Shown here: in pieces, positions 35,656 to 45,304 of the stretch
Position numbering within the stretch: the stretch's first letter is position 1
Layout of the letters: every line of letters starts with the position of its first letter
Assembly (NCBI GenBank): GCA_018401705.1
Contig: JAGYKL010000021.1
Span: 1 to 57,939, forward strand
Length of the DNA: 57,939 nucleotides
Reading direction: 5' to 3'
Origin: Bacteroidia bacterium
GTDB taxonomy: Bacteria > Bacteroidota > Bacteroidia > M30B66
Program-made: the position numbers and the translations under genes
The notes under the pieces: model-generated
Told to the model about the DNA's origin: nothing
Seen by the model: only the letters and a program-made list of their open reading frames with translations
Databases searched by the model: none

Positions 35656-36369
35656 TCAATTTTTTATATCTAAATATTTTTTTTGGGATTCAGTTTCGAT
35701 AAACGCTGATCCATTAAATGTATATTTTCCTTTTTCTGTGAAGATCTTTATGGCATCAGTTTCTTCGTACCATGTGAATTCAAATTCTAGGCTTTCATTT
35801 TTGGGATGATAGATTAAAGTTGTTTTAGTGGAGTCATCATCACCTAAATTAGAGAGGTTTGATTGACATGAGTTAATTTGTTGAATTACATTTGCATTAA
35901 AGCCACTCGAAAAGTCAATCAGACTCGCAAATAAACACCAAATGCCTTCAACTCCTCGAGGCCTGCCAGAATATTGACCCATGAACAAATACATATTCTT
36001 ATTTGAAAGACTTAAAATGCTGTCTAATTTGCCAGCTAATTCAAGATTGTGAATGTTGAGGTTTTTAGTTTCAGGTGATTGTTTAACTAATACTGATTCA
36101 TAAAATGAATTGCAATAAGCCCCGCAGCTTTCAATTTCGAACTGGAAAATTACAATTGCTTCATCTTCAGATTTCGTAAATGTGCCATCCATAACTCTAG
36201 TGCGCTCATCTTGATATTCAGTTTCAATTACATATTTGGCTAAACTGCAAATGCTATCATTGCTGATTTTTCCAAAATTATTTCTTATAACATTTGAGAA
36301 ATTAGCATCTACTTGAGCATTCAAGAGATGCATCAGGAAAATGAAGAAGCCGAAAACTTGAAATCGCAT
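35656..36369 (-). CDS. Secreted hypothetical protein
   Basis: A 237-residue protein not recognised. It has a signal peptide (MRFQVFGFFIFLMHLLNAQ), a pair of Cys in FEIESCGAYCNSFYES that could form a disulfide, and a predicted all-beta C-terminal part (EFTWYEETDAIKIFTEKGKY). It is the first gene of the three-gene secreted cluster. Confidence 0.62.
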   Translation of the reverse strand: MRFQVFGFFIFLMHLLNAQVDANFSNVIRNNFGKISNDSICSLAKYVIETEYQDERTRVMDGTFTKSEDEAIVIFQFEIESCGAYCNSFYESVLVKQSPETKNLNIHNLELAGKLDSILSLSNKNMYLFMGQYSGRPRGVEGIWCLFASLIDFSSGFNANVIQQINSCQSNLSNLGDDDSTKTTLIYHPKNESLEFEFTWYEETDAIKIFTEKGKYTFNGSAFIETESQKKYLDIKN

Positions 36370-36461
36370 ATGGCTATTTTGTGAATCAGGCTAAATTAAT
36401 GATATAGTAATTCATGAAAGCCTTGTCTTTTTATGAATCCTGAATTTGGCTTAAATAAATT

Positions 36462-36469
36462 TACCTTTG
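36462..36469 (+). promoter_or_regulatory. -7 box TACCTTTG of the SulP gene
   Basis: TACCTTTG, 36 nt before the ATG at 36506. The nearest TTG (36446-36448) is 13 bp upstream, a short spacing. Confidence 0.5.
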
Positions 36470-36505
36470 CCGCCTTTTACATGAAATATTGAGCTTAGAG
36501 CGAGA

Positions 36506-38035
36506 ATGAAAAAGTATTTTAATTTATTTGATTTAAGCCAAAAGGTTAATTACAGAACAGAAATATTATCCGGATTAACTGTGGCCTTGGCTCTTGTTCC
36601 TGAGGCAGTTGCATTTGCGCTTATCGCGGGATTGTCGCCCTTGACCGGACTCTACGCGGCTTTTGTTATGGGTTTGGTAACTTCAGTTTTAGGAGGAAGG
36701 CCGGGAATGATATCAGGGGCAACCGGAGCTGTTGCAGTTGTTTTGGTAACTCTTGTTCAATCTCATGGAGTTGAGTATGTTTTCGCAGCTGTTATATTGG
36801 CTGGAATATTTCAAATCAGTGCAGGATTACTAAGACTCGGCAAGCTAATGAGATTAGTTCCTCATCCGGTGATTTTTGGCTTTGTGAATGGTTTAGCAAT
36901 AATCATTTTTATGTCTCAGTTAGATCAATTCAAGAATGATTCAGGCGATTGGTTAAGTGGCTCAGCTTTGTATATGTTTTTGGGTTTGGTGCTAATTACT
37001 ATGCTGATTATTTGGTTGTTGCCTAAGTTAACTAAGCTCGTTCCGGCTTCTTTAACATCGATTGTTTTTATTTTTGGTTTAGTAACAATATTCAATATTG
37101 ATACTAAAACCGTTGGTGATATAGCTTCAATTAGTGGGTCATTTCCGCCTTTTAATTTGCCGGATTTACCTTTTACAATTGAAACATTGATGATAATATT
37201 ACCTTATTCTGCAATTGTTGCAGGCGTGGGTCTGATAGAGAGCTTGCTAACTCTTAATATTATTGATGAAATAACTCAAACCCGAGGGAGAGGAAACAAA
37301 GAAGCTGTTGCACAGGGAACGGCTAACATATTATCAGGCTTTTTTTCAGGAATGGGAGGATGTGCTATGATTGGTCAAAGTTTGATTAATATTTCAGCAG
37401 GAGCAAGAGCGCGTTTATCAGGGATTTTTGCTTCAATTATGCTATTGATGTTCATCATGTTTGGTTCTGCATTAATTGAGAAAGTGCCAATGGCTGCCTT
37501 AACTGGCCTGATGATTATGGTTTCAATAGGGACTTTTGAATGGGCCAGCTTAAGAACTTTTAGGAGGATGCCTGTATCTGACATTTTTGTCATGGTAGTA
37601 GTTACTTTGGTTACAGCAATTATTAAAAACTTGGCCTTGGCGGTACTTATAGGTGTTATTTTATCGGCTTTGGTTTTTGCTTGGGATAATGCAAAGCGTA
37701 TTAGAGCAAGAAAATTCTTGGATGATAATGGCATTAAGCATTATGAAATTTATGGACCATTGTTTTTCGGTTCGGTAACAGCATTCAATGAAAAGTTTGA
37801 TGTAAACAATGATCCCGATGAAGTAATCATCGATTTTGAAGAGAGTAGAGTAGTAGACATGTCGGCAATTGAAGCTTTGAATAAGCTAACCGAACGATAT
37901 CAGAATAAAGGGAAGAAGATTCATTTAAAGCATTTAAGTGCAGATTGTCGAATGCTGTTAAAGAACGCGGAAGAAATTATTGAGGTAAATATCTTGGAAG
38001 ATCCAACTTATAAAGTTGTGATAGATAAGATTTAG
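36506..38035 (+). CDS. SulP family anion transporter with STAS domain
   Basis: A 509-residue inner-membrane transporter. It begins with NYRTEILSGLTVALALVPEA, the SulP signature, has about 10-12 membrane helices, and continues with VGLIESLLTLNIIDEITQTR and SGFFSGMGGCAMIGQSLINI. The last 110 residues form a cytosolic STAS domain with VIIDFEESRVVDMSAIEALN. SulP proteins move sulfate, bicarbonate or other anions, often with Na+ or H+; which one cannot be told. Single gene, with its own promoter box. Confidence 0.9.
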   Translation: MKKYFNLFDLSQKVNYRTEILSGLTVALALVPEAVAFALIAGLSPLTGLYAAFVMGLVTSVLGGRPGMISGATGAVAVVLVTLVQSHGVEYVFAAVILAGIFQISAGLLRLGKLMRLVPHPVIFGFVNGLAIIIFMSQLDQFKNDSGDWLSGSALYMFLGLVLITMLIIWLLPKLTKLVPASLTSIVFIFGLVTIFNIDTKTVGDIASISGSFPPFNLPDLPFTIETLMIILPYSAIVAGVGLIESLLTLNIIDEITQTRGRGNKEAVAQGTANILSGFFSGMGGCAMIGQSLINISAGARARLSGIFASIMLLMFIMFGSALIEKVPMAALTGLMIMVSIGTFEWASLRTFRRMPVSDIFVMVVVTLVTAIIKNLALAVLIGVILSALVFAWDNAKRIRARKFLDDNGIKHYEIYGPLFFGSVTAFNEKFDVNNDPDEVIIDFEESRVVDMSAIEALNKLTERYQNKGKKIHLKHLSADCRMLLKNAEEIIEVNILEDPTYKVVIDKI

Positions 38036-38124
38036 ATGTTTAGTTTTAAAATCATCAGAAGGTTAGTCGTTTAGTGAGAAGAATTAAAAAAAAGTCTAAT
38101 TTTTTATTTCAAAAAAAAGAGATT

Positions 38125-39885
38125 TTATTTCACTGCAACCTCTTCCTTGAACTGTAGTTCATAAAGCATTTTATAATGGCCGTTCTGCTTTAGTAGTTCC
38201 TGGTGGTTGCCCCGTTCAATTATTTTTCCAGCTTCCATAACCAGAATCGTATCGGCTTTTTGAATGGTAGCAAGCCTGTGGGCAATAATGATAGAGGTTC
38301 TTCCTTGAGTTACTTTATCGGTAGCCAACTGAATTAATTGCTCTGTTTCAGTATCCACCGATGAGGTGGCCTCATCTAAAACAAGAATTGCAGGATTAAA
38401 TAAATACGCTCTGATAAATGCAATTAGCTGCCTTTGGCCTGCGCTAAGCATCCCGCCTCTTTCCATGACATTAAAGTCATATCCTCCTGGCAATTTATTT
38501 ATAAATACATCAGCGCCTACCCTACGGGCAGCTTCTTGAATTTCTTCCCTGGAAATGTTTGGGTTGTTAAGAGAAATATTATTTGCAATTGTGTCTGAAA
38601 ACAGAAAAACATCTTGCAAAACCACTGAAATATGACTTCTAATTGCTTGTGAACTATAGTCTCTTATATCTATATCATCAATTTCTATCGCACCTTGCTG
38701 ATAATCGTAGAAACGATTAATTAGATTAATGATAGTAGTTTTTCCAGAGCCAGTAGAACCTACTATTGCGATTGTGTCTCCAGGCTTAGCCTCAAAAGTT
38801 ACGCCTTTAAGAATCCAATCCTCAGCTTTGTAAGCCATTTTAACATCCTTGAAGCAGATTTTGCCTTTAATTGAGGTCGGACTTACGTTTCCAGTATCTA
38901 CAATATATTCATGGGTATCCAGAAGCGCAAATACTCTTTCGGAGCTAACCATTCCCATTTGCAGCGTGTTAAACCTATCAGCAAGCGTTCTTATAGGTCT
39001 AAATAGCATACTTATGTACATTGTGAATGCAACCAGATTTCCAACCGAAAAGCTGCCGGCAATAACTCCTCTGGCGCCCAGCCAGATAAGCAAACCAAGT
39101 GAAACAGCACTAAGGATTTCTACAATTGGGAGAAATATAGAATAGTGCCACACAGACTGAATATGAGCTCTGCGGTGCTCGCGGTTTATCTCGCGAAATG
39201 CTTCCATTTCTTCTTGCTCACGGTTGAATATTTGTACGATATTCATTCCTGTAATATGCTCCTGAACAAAGGCATTTAGCCTTGCAACTTGCGTTCTTAC
39301 TTCTTGAAAAGCACTTTTGATTCCGTTCTTGAAGATATTGGTTGCGATTAAGAGAAGTGGGACTGTAGAAATGGAAATTAATGTCAAGCGCCAGTCTGTG
39401 TAAAACATCACAGAAAGAACGACTGATAGTTGAAGTAAATCGCCAAATACAATTACAACTCCTTCAGTGAAAATGCTCGCAATAGTTTCAATATCGCTAA
39501 TCACTCGTGTTACGAGCGTGCCAATTGGTGTATTGTCGAAATATGAAATTCTTAATCTTGTTATGTGATTAAACACATCAAGCCGTAAATCCTTTATTAC
39601 ATGCTGCCCAAGCTGATTAGTGATAAAGTTAGAATAGAACTGTCCAAGTCCTTCAAAAATCAGAATCCCAATCATAATTAAAGTCATGTTGAGAAGCATG
39701 GATGGATTAGGATCCATTATATAATGATCGACAGTATACTGAATAAGTAAAGGCCTCACAGGCGATAAAAAAGCCATGATAATGGTTAATGCAACCGAAG
39801 ACCAGAGCCATTTTTTGTAAGGTTTAACGTAGCTTACAACACGTTTTAGTAAGGAGAAATCGAAAGCTTTACCTGAAACACTCAT
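38125..39885 (-). CDS. ABC exporter, ATP-binding/permease (MsbA-like half transporter)
   Basis: A 586-residue fused half transporter: six membrane helices (about 20-310) followed by the nucleotide-binding domain. Walker A is IVGSTGSGKTT (about 375), the signature is LSAGQRQLI, Walker B is AILVLDEATSS, and the switch His is in IIAHRLATI. It works as a homodimer or with a second half transporter to export lipids, peptides or drugs. Substrate not predictable. No partner gene is adjacent; 89 bp separates it from the convergent SulP gene. Confidence 0.9.
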   Translation of the reverse strand: MSVSGKAFDFSLLKRVVSYVKPYKKWLWSSVALTIIMAFLSPVRPLLIQYTVDHYIMDPNPSMLLNMTLIMIGILIFEGLGQFYSNFITNQLGQHVIKDLRLDVFNHITRLRISYFDNTPIGTLVTRVISDIETIASIFTEGVVIVFGDLLQLSVVLSVMFYTDWRLTLISISTVPLLLIATNIFKNGIKSAFQEVRTQVARLNAFVQEHITGMNIVQIFNREQEEMEAFREINREHRRAHIQSVWHYSIFLPIVEILSAVSLGLLIWLGARGVIAGSFSVGNLVAFTMYISMLFRPIRTLADRFNTLQMGMVSSERVFALLDTHEYIVDTGNVSPTSIKGKICFKDVKMAYKAEDWILKGVTFEAKPGDTIAIVGSTGSGKTTIINLINRFYDYQQGAIEIDDIDIRDYSSQAIRSHISVVLQDVFLFSDTIANNISLNNPNISREEIQEAARRVGADVFINKLPGGYDFNVMERGGMLSAGQRQLIAFIRAYLFNPAILVLDEATSSVDTETEQLIQLATDKVTQGRTSIIIAHRLATIQKADTILVMEAGKIIERGNHQELLKQNGHYKMLYELQFKEEVAVK

Positions 39886-40246
39886 TGGCTGTAAAGATAG
39901 AGGTTTGATTAGTTATGATCGGAAATTTTAAATAGCTCTCGGAAAGGTTCTGTTAACATTCAATTGTTTAATAGTGTTTGCAAAAGGAAAAATTCTCCTT
40001 GATTTTGGAATCATCTTGCATTCATGTATTGATTGTTAAACTTAGTTAATTACATAATGAACTTTTAAATGAATACAATAGCTTTGAAGCCAAGTCGTTT
40101 GCGCAATCATGCAGTTGATTTTTTGTTCAGTTAATTGATGCAATGAATTTTGTTTTTAAGTCAATTGCATTAACATTTTTTAAAACTATTAACCTTGACC
40201 GCGCAAACACAATGTTTTTTCTTTGCGCGTTCTTTAAATAATAAAT
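39886..40246. other. Intergenic region carrying the bat operon promoter
   Basis: 361 bp between the divergent ABC exporter and moxR. No gene is seen. The right end holds a promoter with an inverted repeat (next entry). A second TTTGCGCA sequence lies near 40098-40105, similar to the inverted repeat arms. Confidence 0.55.
40195..40229 (+). promoter_or_regulatory. moxR/bat operon promoter with overlapping inverted repeat
   Basis: TTG (40195-40197) is followed after 20 bp by TTTCTTTG (40218-40225), one mismatch from TAnnTTTG. Perfect 8-bp arms CGCGCAAA (40200-40207) and TTTGCGCG (40222-40229) flank a 14-bp loop; one arm sits just after the -33 element and the other covers the TTTG of the -7 box. 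Arm centres are 22 bp apart, about two helical turns, as in many dimeric operators. As RNA it could also form a hairpin, but most of it lies upstream of the likely transcription start. Confidence 0.5.
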
Positions 40247-41236
40247 ATGACAACAGACATCCGCGAAATAAACGAACGGATTGAACGCGAATCTGCGTTT
40301 ATTGAATTGCTTAAGCTTGAACTTGATAAAGTAATCATTGGTCAGCATTACATGCTTGATAGATTATTGATTGGGCTTTTGGCAAATGGGCATATATTAT
40401 TGGAAGGTGTTCCTGGTTTGGCTAAAACTCTTGCTATTAAAAGTTTGGCTCAAACAATTGCCGGCGATTTCAGCAGAATTCAGTTTACTCCTGATTTGCT
40501 TCCAGCCGATTTGATTGGAACAATGATTTACAATCAAAAGCAAGAAAGTTTTACGGTAAGAAAAGGGCCTATTTTCGCTAATTTCATTCTTGCAGATGAA
40601 ATTAACAGAGCTCCGGCAAAAGTTCAAAGTGCTTTGCTTGAAGCTATGCAAGAAAGGCAAGTTACAATTGGCGAAACTACACACAAATTGCCAGAGCCAT
40701 TTTTGGTTCTTGCAACTCAGAACCCAGTTGAACAGGAAGGAACTTATCCGCTTCCAGAAGCTCAGGTAGATCGATTTATGTTAAAGGTGATTATCGGATA
40801 CCCCACAAAAGATGAAGAAACAAAAATCATCAGAGCAAATCTAGCAGCTGAATATCCTAAGCCTTCACAAGTAATTCAGCCGGAGCAAATTACCAAGGCT
40901 AGAGGAATTGTGAGAGAAGTTTATATGGATGAGAAAATTGAAAAGTATATTGTAGATATAGTCTTTGCAACGCGCTTTCCAAAAGATCATCAATTAGCAA
41001 ATTTTGAGCAAATGATAAGCTTTGGAGCATCTCCAAGAGCTTCTATAAGTTTAGCTCTTGCAGCAAAAGCCTATGCATTTATCAAAAGAAGAGGTTACGT
41101 GATTCCTGAAGACATTAGAGCTGTTTGCATGGATGTGTTAAGACATAGAATTGGTCTCACTTATGAAGCCGAAGCTGAGAATATCAAAACTGAAGATATC
41201 ATTAGTGAAATACTTAACAAAGTAGAAGTGCCTTAA
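40247..41236 (+). CDS. moxR: MoxR family AAA+ ATPase
   Basis: A 329-residue AAA_3 ATPase. Walker A is GVPGLAKT (about residues 53-60), Walker B is ILADEINR, and PLPEAQVDRFMLKV holds the sensor/arginine-finger region. MoxR proteins act as chaperone-like ATPases on von Willebrand factor A proteins encoded beside them, here DUF58, BatA and BatB. It opens the aerotolerance (bat) operon. In Bacteroides this operon promotes oxygen tolerance, and in other bacteria stress resistance and envelope integrity. Confidence 0.92.
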   Translation: MTTDIREINERIERESAFIELLKLELDKVIIGQHYMLDRLLIGLLANGHILLEGVPGLAKTLAIKSLAQTIAGDFSRIQFTPDLLPADLIGTMIYNQKQESFTVRKGPIFANFILADEINRAPAKVQSALLEAMQERQVTIGETTHKLPEPFLVLATQNPVEQEGTYPLPEAQVDRFMLKVIIGYPTKDEETKIIRANLAAEYPKPSQVIQPEQITKARGIVREVYMDEKIEKYIVDIVFATRFPKDHQLANFEQMISFGASPRASISLALAAKAYAFIKRRGYVIPEDIRAVCMDVLRHRIGLTYEAEAENIKTEDIISEILNKVEVP

Positions 41237-41413
41237 TTGTAGTTATTGAGCATTAGTAATTGGGAAACTTGGATTTTCTCTCGAAAGAATGAACTATGAT
41301 ATCAAAAGTCTTTGAATGCTGCAACCCAAAGGGGAATAACTAATAGCTACTTTAATTGAAATCTCGCATTTGATAAAGCGAAAATGATAAATAACCTTGT
41401 TTATTAATTATTG

Positions 41414-42286
41414 ATGGATCAAAAAGAACTGCTTAAGAAGGTTAGAAAGCTCGAAATTAAAAGTCGAGGCTTATCGGCGCAGCTGTTTTCTGGTCAATAT
41501 CATTCCGCCTTTAAAGGAAGAGGAATGTCATTTTCTGAAGTTAGGGAATATCAGGCGGGCGATGATGTTAGAACAATTGACTGGAATGTTTCAGCAAGGC
41601 TTAACCATCCTTATGTTAAAGTTTTTGAAGAAGAGCGTGAGTTAACCATCATGCTTGTAGTAGATGTTAGTGGTTCAAAAGACTTTGGTACTCAAGGGCA
41701 GTTTAAAATTGAGTTAGTTACTGAAGTATGCGCTGTTTTGGCATTTTCTGCTATGCAGAACAATGATAAAATTGGAGTCATTTTCTTTAGCGATAGGATT
41801 GAAAAATATATCCCGCCGAAGAAGGGAAAATCTCATGTGCTAAGGATTATCAGAGAATTAATTGATTTTAAACCTGAGCATCAGGGAACTCAGGTAGGGC
41901 AGGCACTTAAGTTCCTCACTAATGTCATTAGAAAGCGCTGTACTGCATTTGTATTAAGTGATTTCTATTCACCCGATTTTGAAGATAGCATTAAGCTAGC
42001 TAACAAAAAACATGATATTGTAGCTCTTAGAGTTGCCGACCCAAGAGAGCTTAGCTTACCAGATGTAGGACTTATGAAAGTTAAAGATGCTGAAACAGGA
42101 GAATCTTTTTGGGTAGATTCGTCTGATAAAGCTTTGCGCAAATCATTTGAAATTCAAGCTAAAAAACACGAAGATCAATTGAAAACTACATTTAGCAGGG
42201 CAGGGGTAGATACAGCATTGCTTAGGACTGACCAATCTTACATTCAACCCTTAAGTAATTTGTTTAAGAAAAGAGGTGCAAAATGA
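41414..42286 (+). CDS. DUF58 domain protein (bat operon)
   Basis: A 290-residue protein starting at the ATG at 41414; a TTG just before adds one residue. It has the DUF58 hallmark GRGMSFSEVREYQAGDDVRT and IDWNVSARL near residues 35-65 and a degenerate VWA fold (LVVDVSGSKDFG, a MIDAS-like DxSGS). DUF58 proteins pair with MoxR ATPases. It lies 177 bp after moxR and overlaps the next gene by 4 bp. The gap with moxR shows no gene. Confidence 0.88.
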   Translation: MDQKELLKKVRKLEIKSRGLSAQLFSGQYHSAFKGRGMSFSEVREYQAGDDVRTIDWNVSARLNHPYVKVFEEERELTIMLVVDVSGSKDFGTQGQFKIELVTEVCAVLAFSAMQNNDKIGVIFFSDRIEKYIPPKKGKSHVLRIIRELIDFKPEHQGTQVGQALKFLTNVIRKRCTAFVLSDFYSPDFEDSIKLANKKHDIVALRVADPRELSLPDVGLMKVKDAETGESFWVDSSDKALRKSFEIQAKKHEDQLKTTFSRAGVDTALLRTDQSYIQPLSNLFKKRGAK

Positions 42287-43230
42287 TGAGAAAAGGTATT
42301 TTACTTCTTTTAGTATTTCTCTTCGCTCAACAATCATGGGCTCAAAGCGTAAGTATATCGCCCAATCACAAACGAATAAGAATTGGTGAAGAAATTAAAC
42401 TCACTTTACAGTCAAAATCAAGCGCTGATAAGCAAGTCAACTGGCCTGCATTAAAAGATTCACTCGGCGAGCATTTTACAATTTTATCAATAGATAAGCT
42501 TGATACACTAAGCGACGTAGGAGCTTCGGAATTTGTGCTGGAGCAAAATGTTTCTATTACATCCTTCGATAGCGGAAGTCATAAGCTTCCCCAATTGCCA
42601 TTTGAATTCATTTCTGGAAGTGACACCGATTTTGTCCAAACTGATCCTCTTTCGTTTTCTGTTTTAACCGTTCCGGTTGATACAACCCTTGCAATAAAAG
42701 ATATACATAACATAGTAGATGTTCCATTTGAGATAGGAGAGTATATTCCTTGGATTATCGGAGCACTCGTGCTCGTGGCAATTTTGGTTGGAGGTATTTA
42801 TTGGTATTTGCAGAAGAAAAAACCGGAGCAGCCAAAAGCTCCTCGAATAGTGGTTGTCCCATGGAAACATGCTCTGCAAGAACTTGACAGAATCGAGAAA
42901 GAAGCCGTTTGGAAGTCGGGAAAGTTGAAGCTGTACTATTCTGATGTGTCTGATACGCTAAGGACTTATTTCGAAAATCAATTTGAAGTTCCTGCATTGG
43001 AATCTACAACATATGAGATTCTAAGCCAGTTAAAAAACAGATCCTGGAATGAACAAACCATTGAGGAAATTAGGGAAATACTCTTGCTTTCTGATTTGGT
43101 TAAATTTGCCAAAGAAAATCCAGCAGAAGCTTCACAACTAAGAACATTGCAACTAGCGAGAAATGTTGTTGAAATTACGCGTCCAAAAGAGATGCCTTTG
43201 AAAGAAGGAAAGGAGGAAGGTAATGCTTGA
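42283..43230 (+). CDS. Bat operon membrane protein with periplasmic beta domain
   Basis: A 315-residue protein at the position usually held by a BatD-related/DUF4381-like gene between DUF58 and batA. Signal peptide MMRKGILLLLVFLFAQQSWA, a periplasmic beta-rich domain (about 22-150), a membrane helix (YIPWIIGALVLVAILVGGIY), and a cytosolic helical tail with LKLYYSDVSDTLRTYFENQF. It may help assemble the Bat complex; this is inferred from context. It overlaps batA by 8 bp. Confidence 0.75.
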   Translation: MMRKGILLLLVFLFAQQSWAQSVSISPNHKRIRIGEEIKLTLQSKSSADKQVNWPALKDSLGEHFTILSIDKLDTLSDVGASEFVLEQNVSITSFDSGSHKLPQLPFEFISGSDTDFVQTDPLSFSVLTVPVDTTLAIKDIHNIVDVPFEIGEYIPWIIGALVLVAILVGGIYWYLQKKKPEQPKAPRIVVVPWKHALQELDRIEKEAVWKSGKLKLYYSDVSDTLRTYFENQFEVPALESTTYEILSQLKNRSWNEQTIEEIREILLLSDLVKFAKENPAEASQLRTLQLARNVVEITRPKEMPLKEGKEEGNA

Positions 43231-44254
43231 TTTGTCTGACTTACGCTTACCTCCGCTTGGCGAATTAACTTTTGCGCATCCATGGTTCTTTCTGCTCTTG
43301 ATAATTCTGCCCATTGTAATAGTATGGTATATTTTCAAAGGCAAGAATAACAAACCAGATTTACGAGTTTCTAATACAAATTTTCTTAAATCAGGCAAAC
43401 ACTCAACCGTAGTCAAGTTAATACACCTTCCACTTATACTAAGATGCTTAGCTATTGCATTGTTGGTTATAGCTATAGCCAGACCTCAGACAAAGCTTGC
43501 CTGGCAGGATATGAGCTCACAGGGGATTGACATTGTTATGGCAATGGATTTATCGCCAAGTATGCTTGCTCGTGACTTTAAGCCTAATAGGCTTGAATCT
43601 GCTAAAGAGGTGGCAATGGAATTTATTGATGGTAGACCAAATGATAGAATAGGATTGGTTGTTTTTTCGGGTGAAGCATTTACTCAGTGTCCACTCACGA
43701 TTGATCATTCAATTCTTAAGAATTTGCTTGCCGCCGCGGCACCTGATTTTCTCCCTGATGGAACTGCTATTGGTATGGGATTGGCTACTTCTGTTAATAG
43801 ACTAAGAGAAAGTAAGGCTGCAAGTAAAGTTGTTATTCTAATTACAGATGGTGAGAATAATGTTGGCTCAGTTTCACCGCTTACAGCGGCGGAAATTGCA
43901 CAGCTTTATGGAATTCGTGTTTATACCATTGGAGTTGGTTCAAAGGGCATGGCTTATTCACCAGCTTATAGATATCCTAACGGTGAATTTGCATTTGATT
44001 ATGTTGAAGTGAGGATTGATGAGGACTTATTAAAGAAGATTGCCGAAATGACAGATGGTCAGTATTTTAGAGCAACAAATAACAAAGCCCTTGCTGATAT
44101 TTATAAGAAAATAGATGAACTTGAGAAGACACGATTTGATGTGACCGAGTTCAAGAAAATGAGAGAAGAGTTTTGGCCATTCGCTTTGCTTGCTGCATTG
44201 CTGTTGCTGGCCGAATGGTTTTTAAGAAACACATTATTAAGATCAATACCTTAA
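43223..44254 (+). CDS. batA: BatA, von Willebrand factor A membrane protein
   Basis: A 343-residue protein with two N-terminal membrane helices (WFFLLLIILPIVIVWYIF; ILRCLAIALLVIAIA), a VWA domain and a C-terminal helix (FWPFALLAALLLLAEWFL). The MIDAS motif is intact: VMAMDLSPSMLARD (DxSxS), the Thr in DGTAIGMG and Asp in LITDGENN. The VWA domain faces the periplasm and probably binds partner proteins through a metal. It is the first of two paralogous VWA genes, 3 bp before batB. Confidence 0.9.
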   Translation: MLDLSDLRLPPLGELTFAHPWFFLLLIILPIVIVWYIFKGKNNKPDLRVSNTNFLKSGKHSTVVKLIHLPLILRCLAIALLVIAIARPQTKLAWQDMSSQGIDIVMAMDLSPSMLARDFKPNRLESAKEVAMEFIDGRPNDRIGLVVFSGEAFTQCPLTIDHSILKNLLAAAAPDFLPDGTAIGMGLATSVNRLRESKAASKVVILITDGENNVGSVSPLTAAEIAQLYGIRVYTIGVGSKGMAYSPAYRYPNGEFAFDYVEVRIDEDLLKKIAEMTDGQYFRATNNKALADIYKKIDELEKTRFDVTEFKKMREEFWPFALLAALLLLAEWFLRNTLLRSIP

Positions 44255-44257
44255 ATC

Positions 44258-45304
44258 ATGTTCCAGTTTGCTCATCCATACTTTCTCTGGGGCTTGACAG
44301 CCATTCCAATCATGTGGCTTTTCTTCATATCGCGTATGCGATGGAAACGAAAAGCTATACTTAGGTATGGTAATCTATCGTTGGTTGAACGCCTAATGCC
44401 TGATTTTTCAGTTGGGAAACTTAGAGTGCGTTTTATATTAATGACAATTGCCTGGTGTTTGCTCATTTTAGGTTTGTCTGACCCAAGAATTGGGTCGAAA
44501 TATGAAGAAGTGCAGCGACAAGGCATCGACATGATTATAGCTTTGGATGTGTCTAAAAGCATGCTTGCAGAAGATTTGAAACCAAACCGTTTGGAGCGCG
44601 CCAAGCAAGCTGTAAATAAGCTTTTAGATAAGTTTGGTGACGATAGAATAGGGATTGTTGTTTTTGCTGGTGAAGCTTCCTTGCAATTGCCTTTTACTTC
44701 AGATTATGCTGCTGCAAGAATGTTCCTTTCTACGATATCAACTGAGAGCATCCAGACCCAGGGAACGGCTTTAGGAAGAGCAATTCAAATTAGTATGAGA
44801 AGTTTACCAAGAGATCGCTCGCGCTCTAAAGCTGTGATACTAATTTCGGATGGAGAAAATCACGAGGATGATGCAATTGCTCAAGCTTCTGCAGCTAAAT
44901 CGGCTGGGGTTACTGTGCATACTTTAGGAATAGGTTCAGCTCAAGGTGCTCCGATACCAGAAATGAAAGACGGAAGGCTTTTAGGGTATAAAAAGGATGA
45001 GAATGGCTCAACAGTAATCTCGAGAATGAATCCTGAAATGCTTAAAGAAGTTGCAAAGGCAGGTGGCGGATTATTCGTTCAGTCAAGTTCTGGAAATGTA
45101 GGTCTTGAAGATTTATTTACACAAATCAATGCCATGCAAAAATCAGATTTTGGCACAAAGACATTTACAGATTACGAAGACCGTTTTCAATACTTTTTGA
45201 TTCCTGCTTTAGTTTTACTTTTAATCGAGCTTTTGATTAATGATAAGCGGAGCGCCTTGTCAAAGAGAGTAGATTTATTTAATTCAAAAAAGATGAAGCC
45301 ATGA
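44258..45304 (+). CDS. batB: BatB, von Willebrand factor A membrane protein
   Basis: A 348-residue paralogue of BatA with the same layout: two N-terminal helices, a VWA domain with an intact MIDAS (IIALDVSKSMLAED; QGTALGRA; LISDGENH), and a C-terminal helix (YFLIPALVLLLIELLI). Its stop overlaps the batC start by 4 bp. BatA and BatB probably act as a pair with MoxR. Confidence 0.9.
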   Translation: MFQFAHPYFLWGLTAIPIMWLFFISRMRWKRKAILRYGNLSLVERLMPDFSVGKLRVRFILMTIAWCLLILGLSDPRIGSKYEEVQRQGIDMIIALDVSKSMLAEDLKPNRLERAKQAVNKLLDKFGDDRIGIVVFAGEASLQLPFTSDYAAARMFLSTISTESIQTQGTALGRAIQISMRSLPRDRSRSKAVILISDGENHEDDAIAQASAAKSAGVTVHTLGIGSAQGAPIPEMKDGRLLGYKKDENGSTVISRMNPEMLKEVAKAGGGLFVQSSSGNVGLEDLFTQINAMQKSDFGTKTFTDYEDRFQYFLIPALVLLLIELLINDKRSALSKRVDLFNSKKMKP

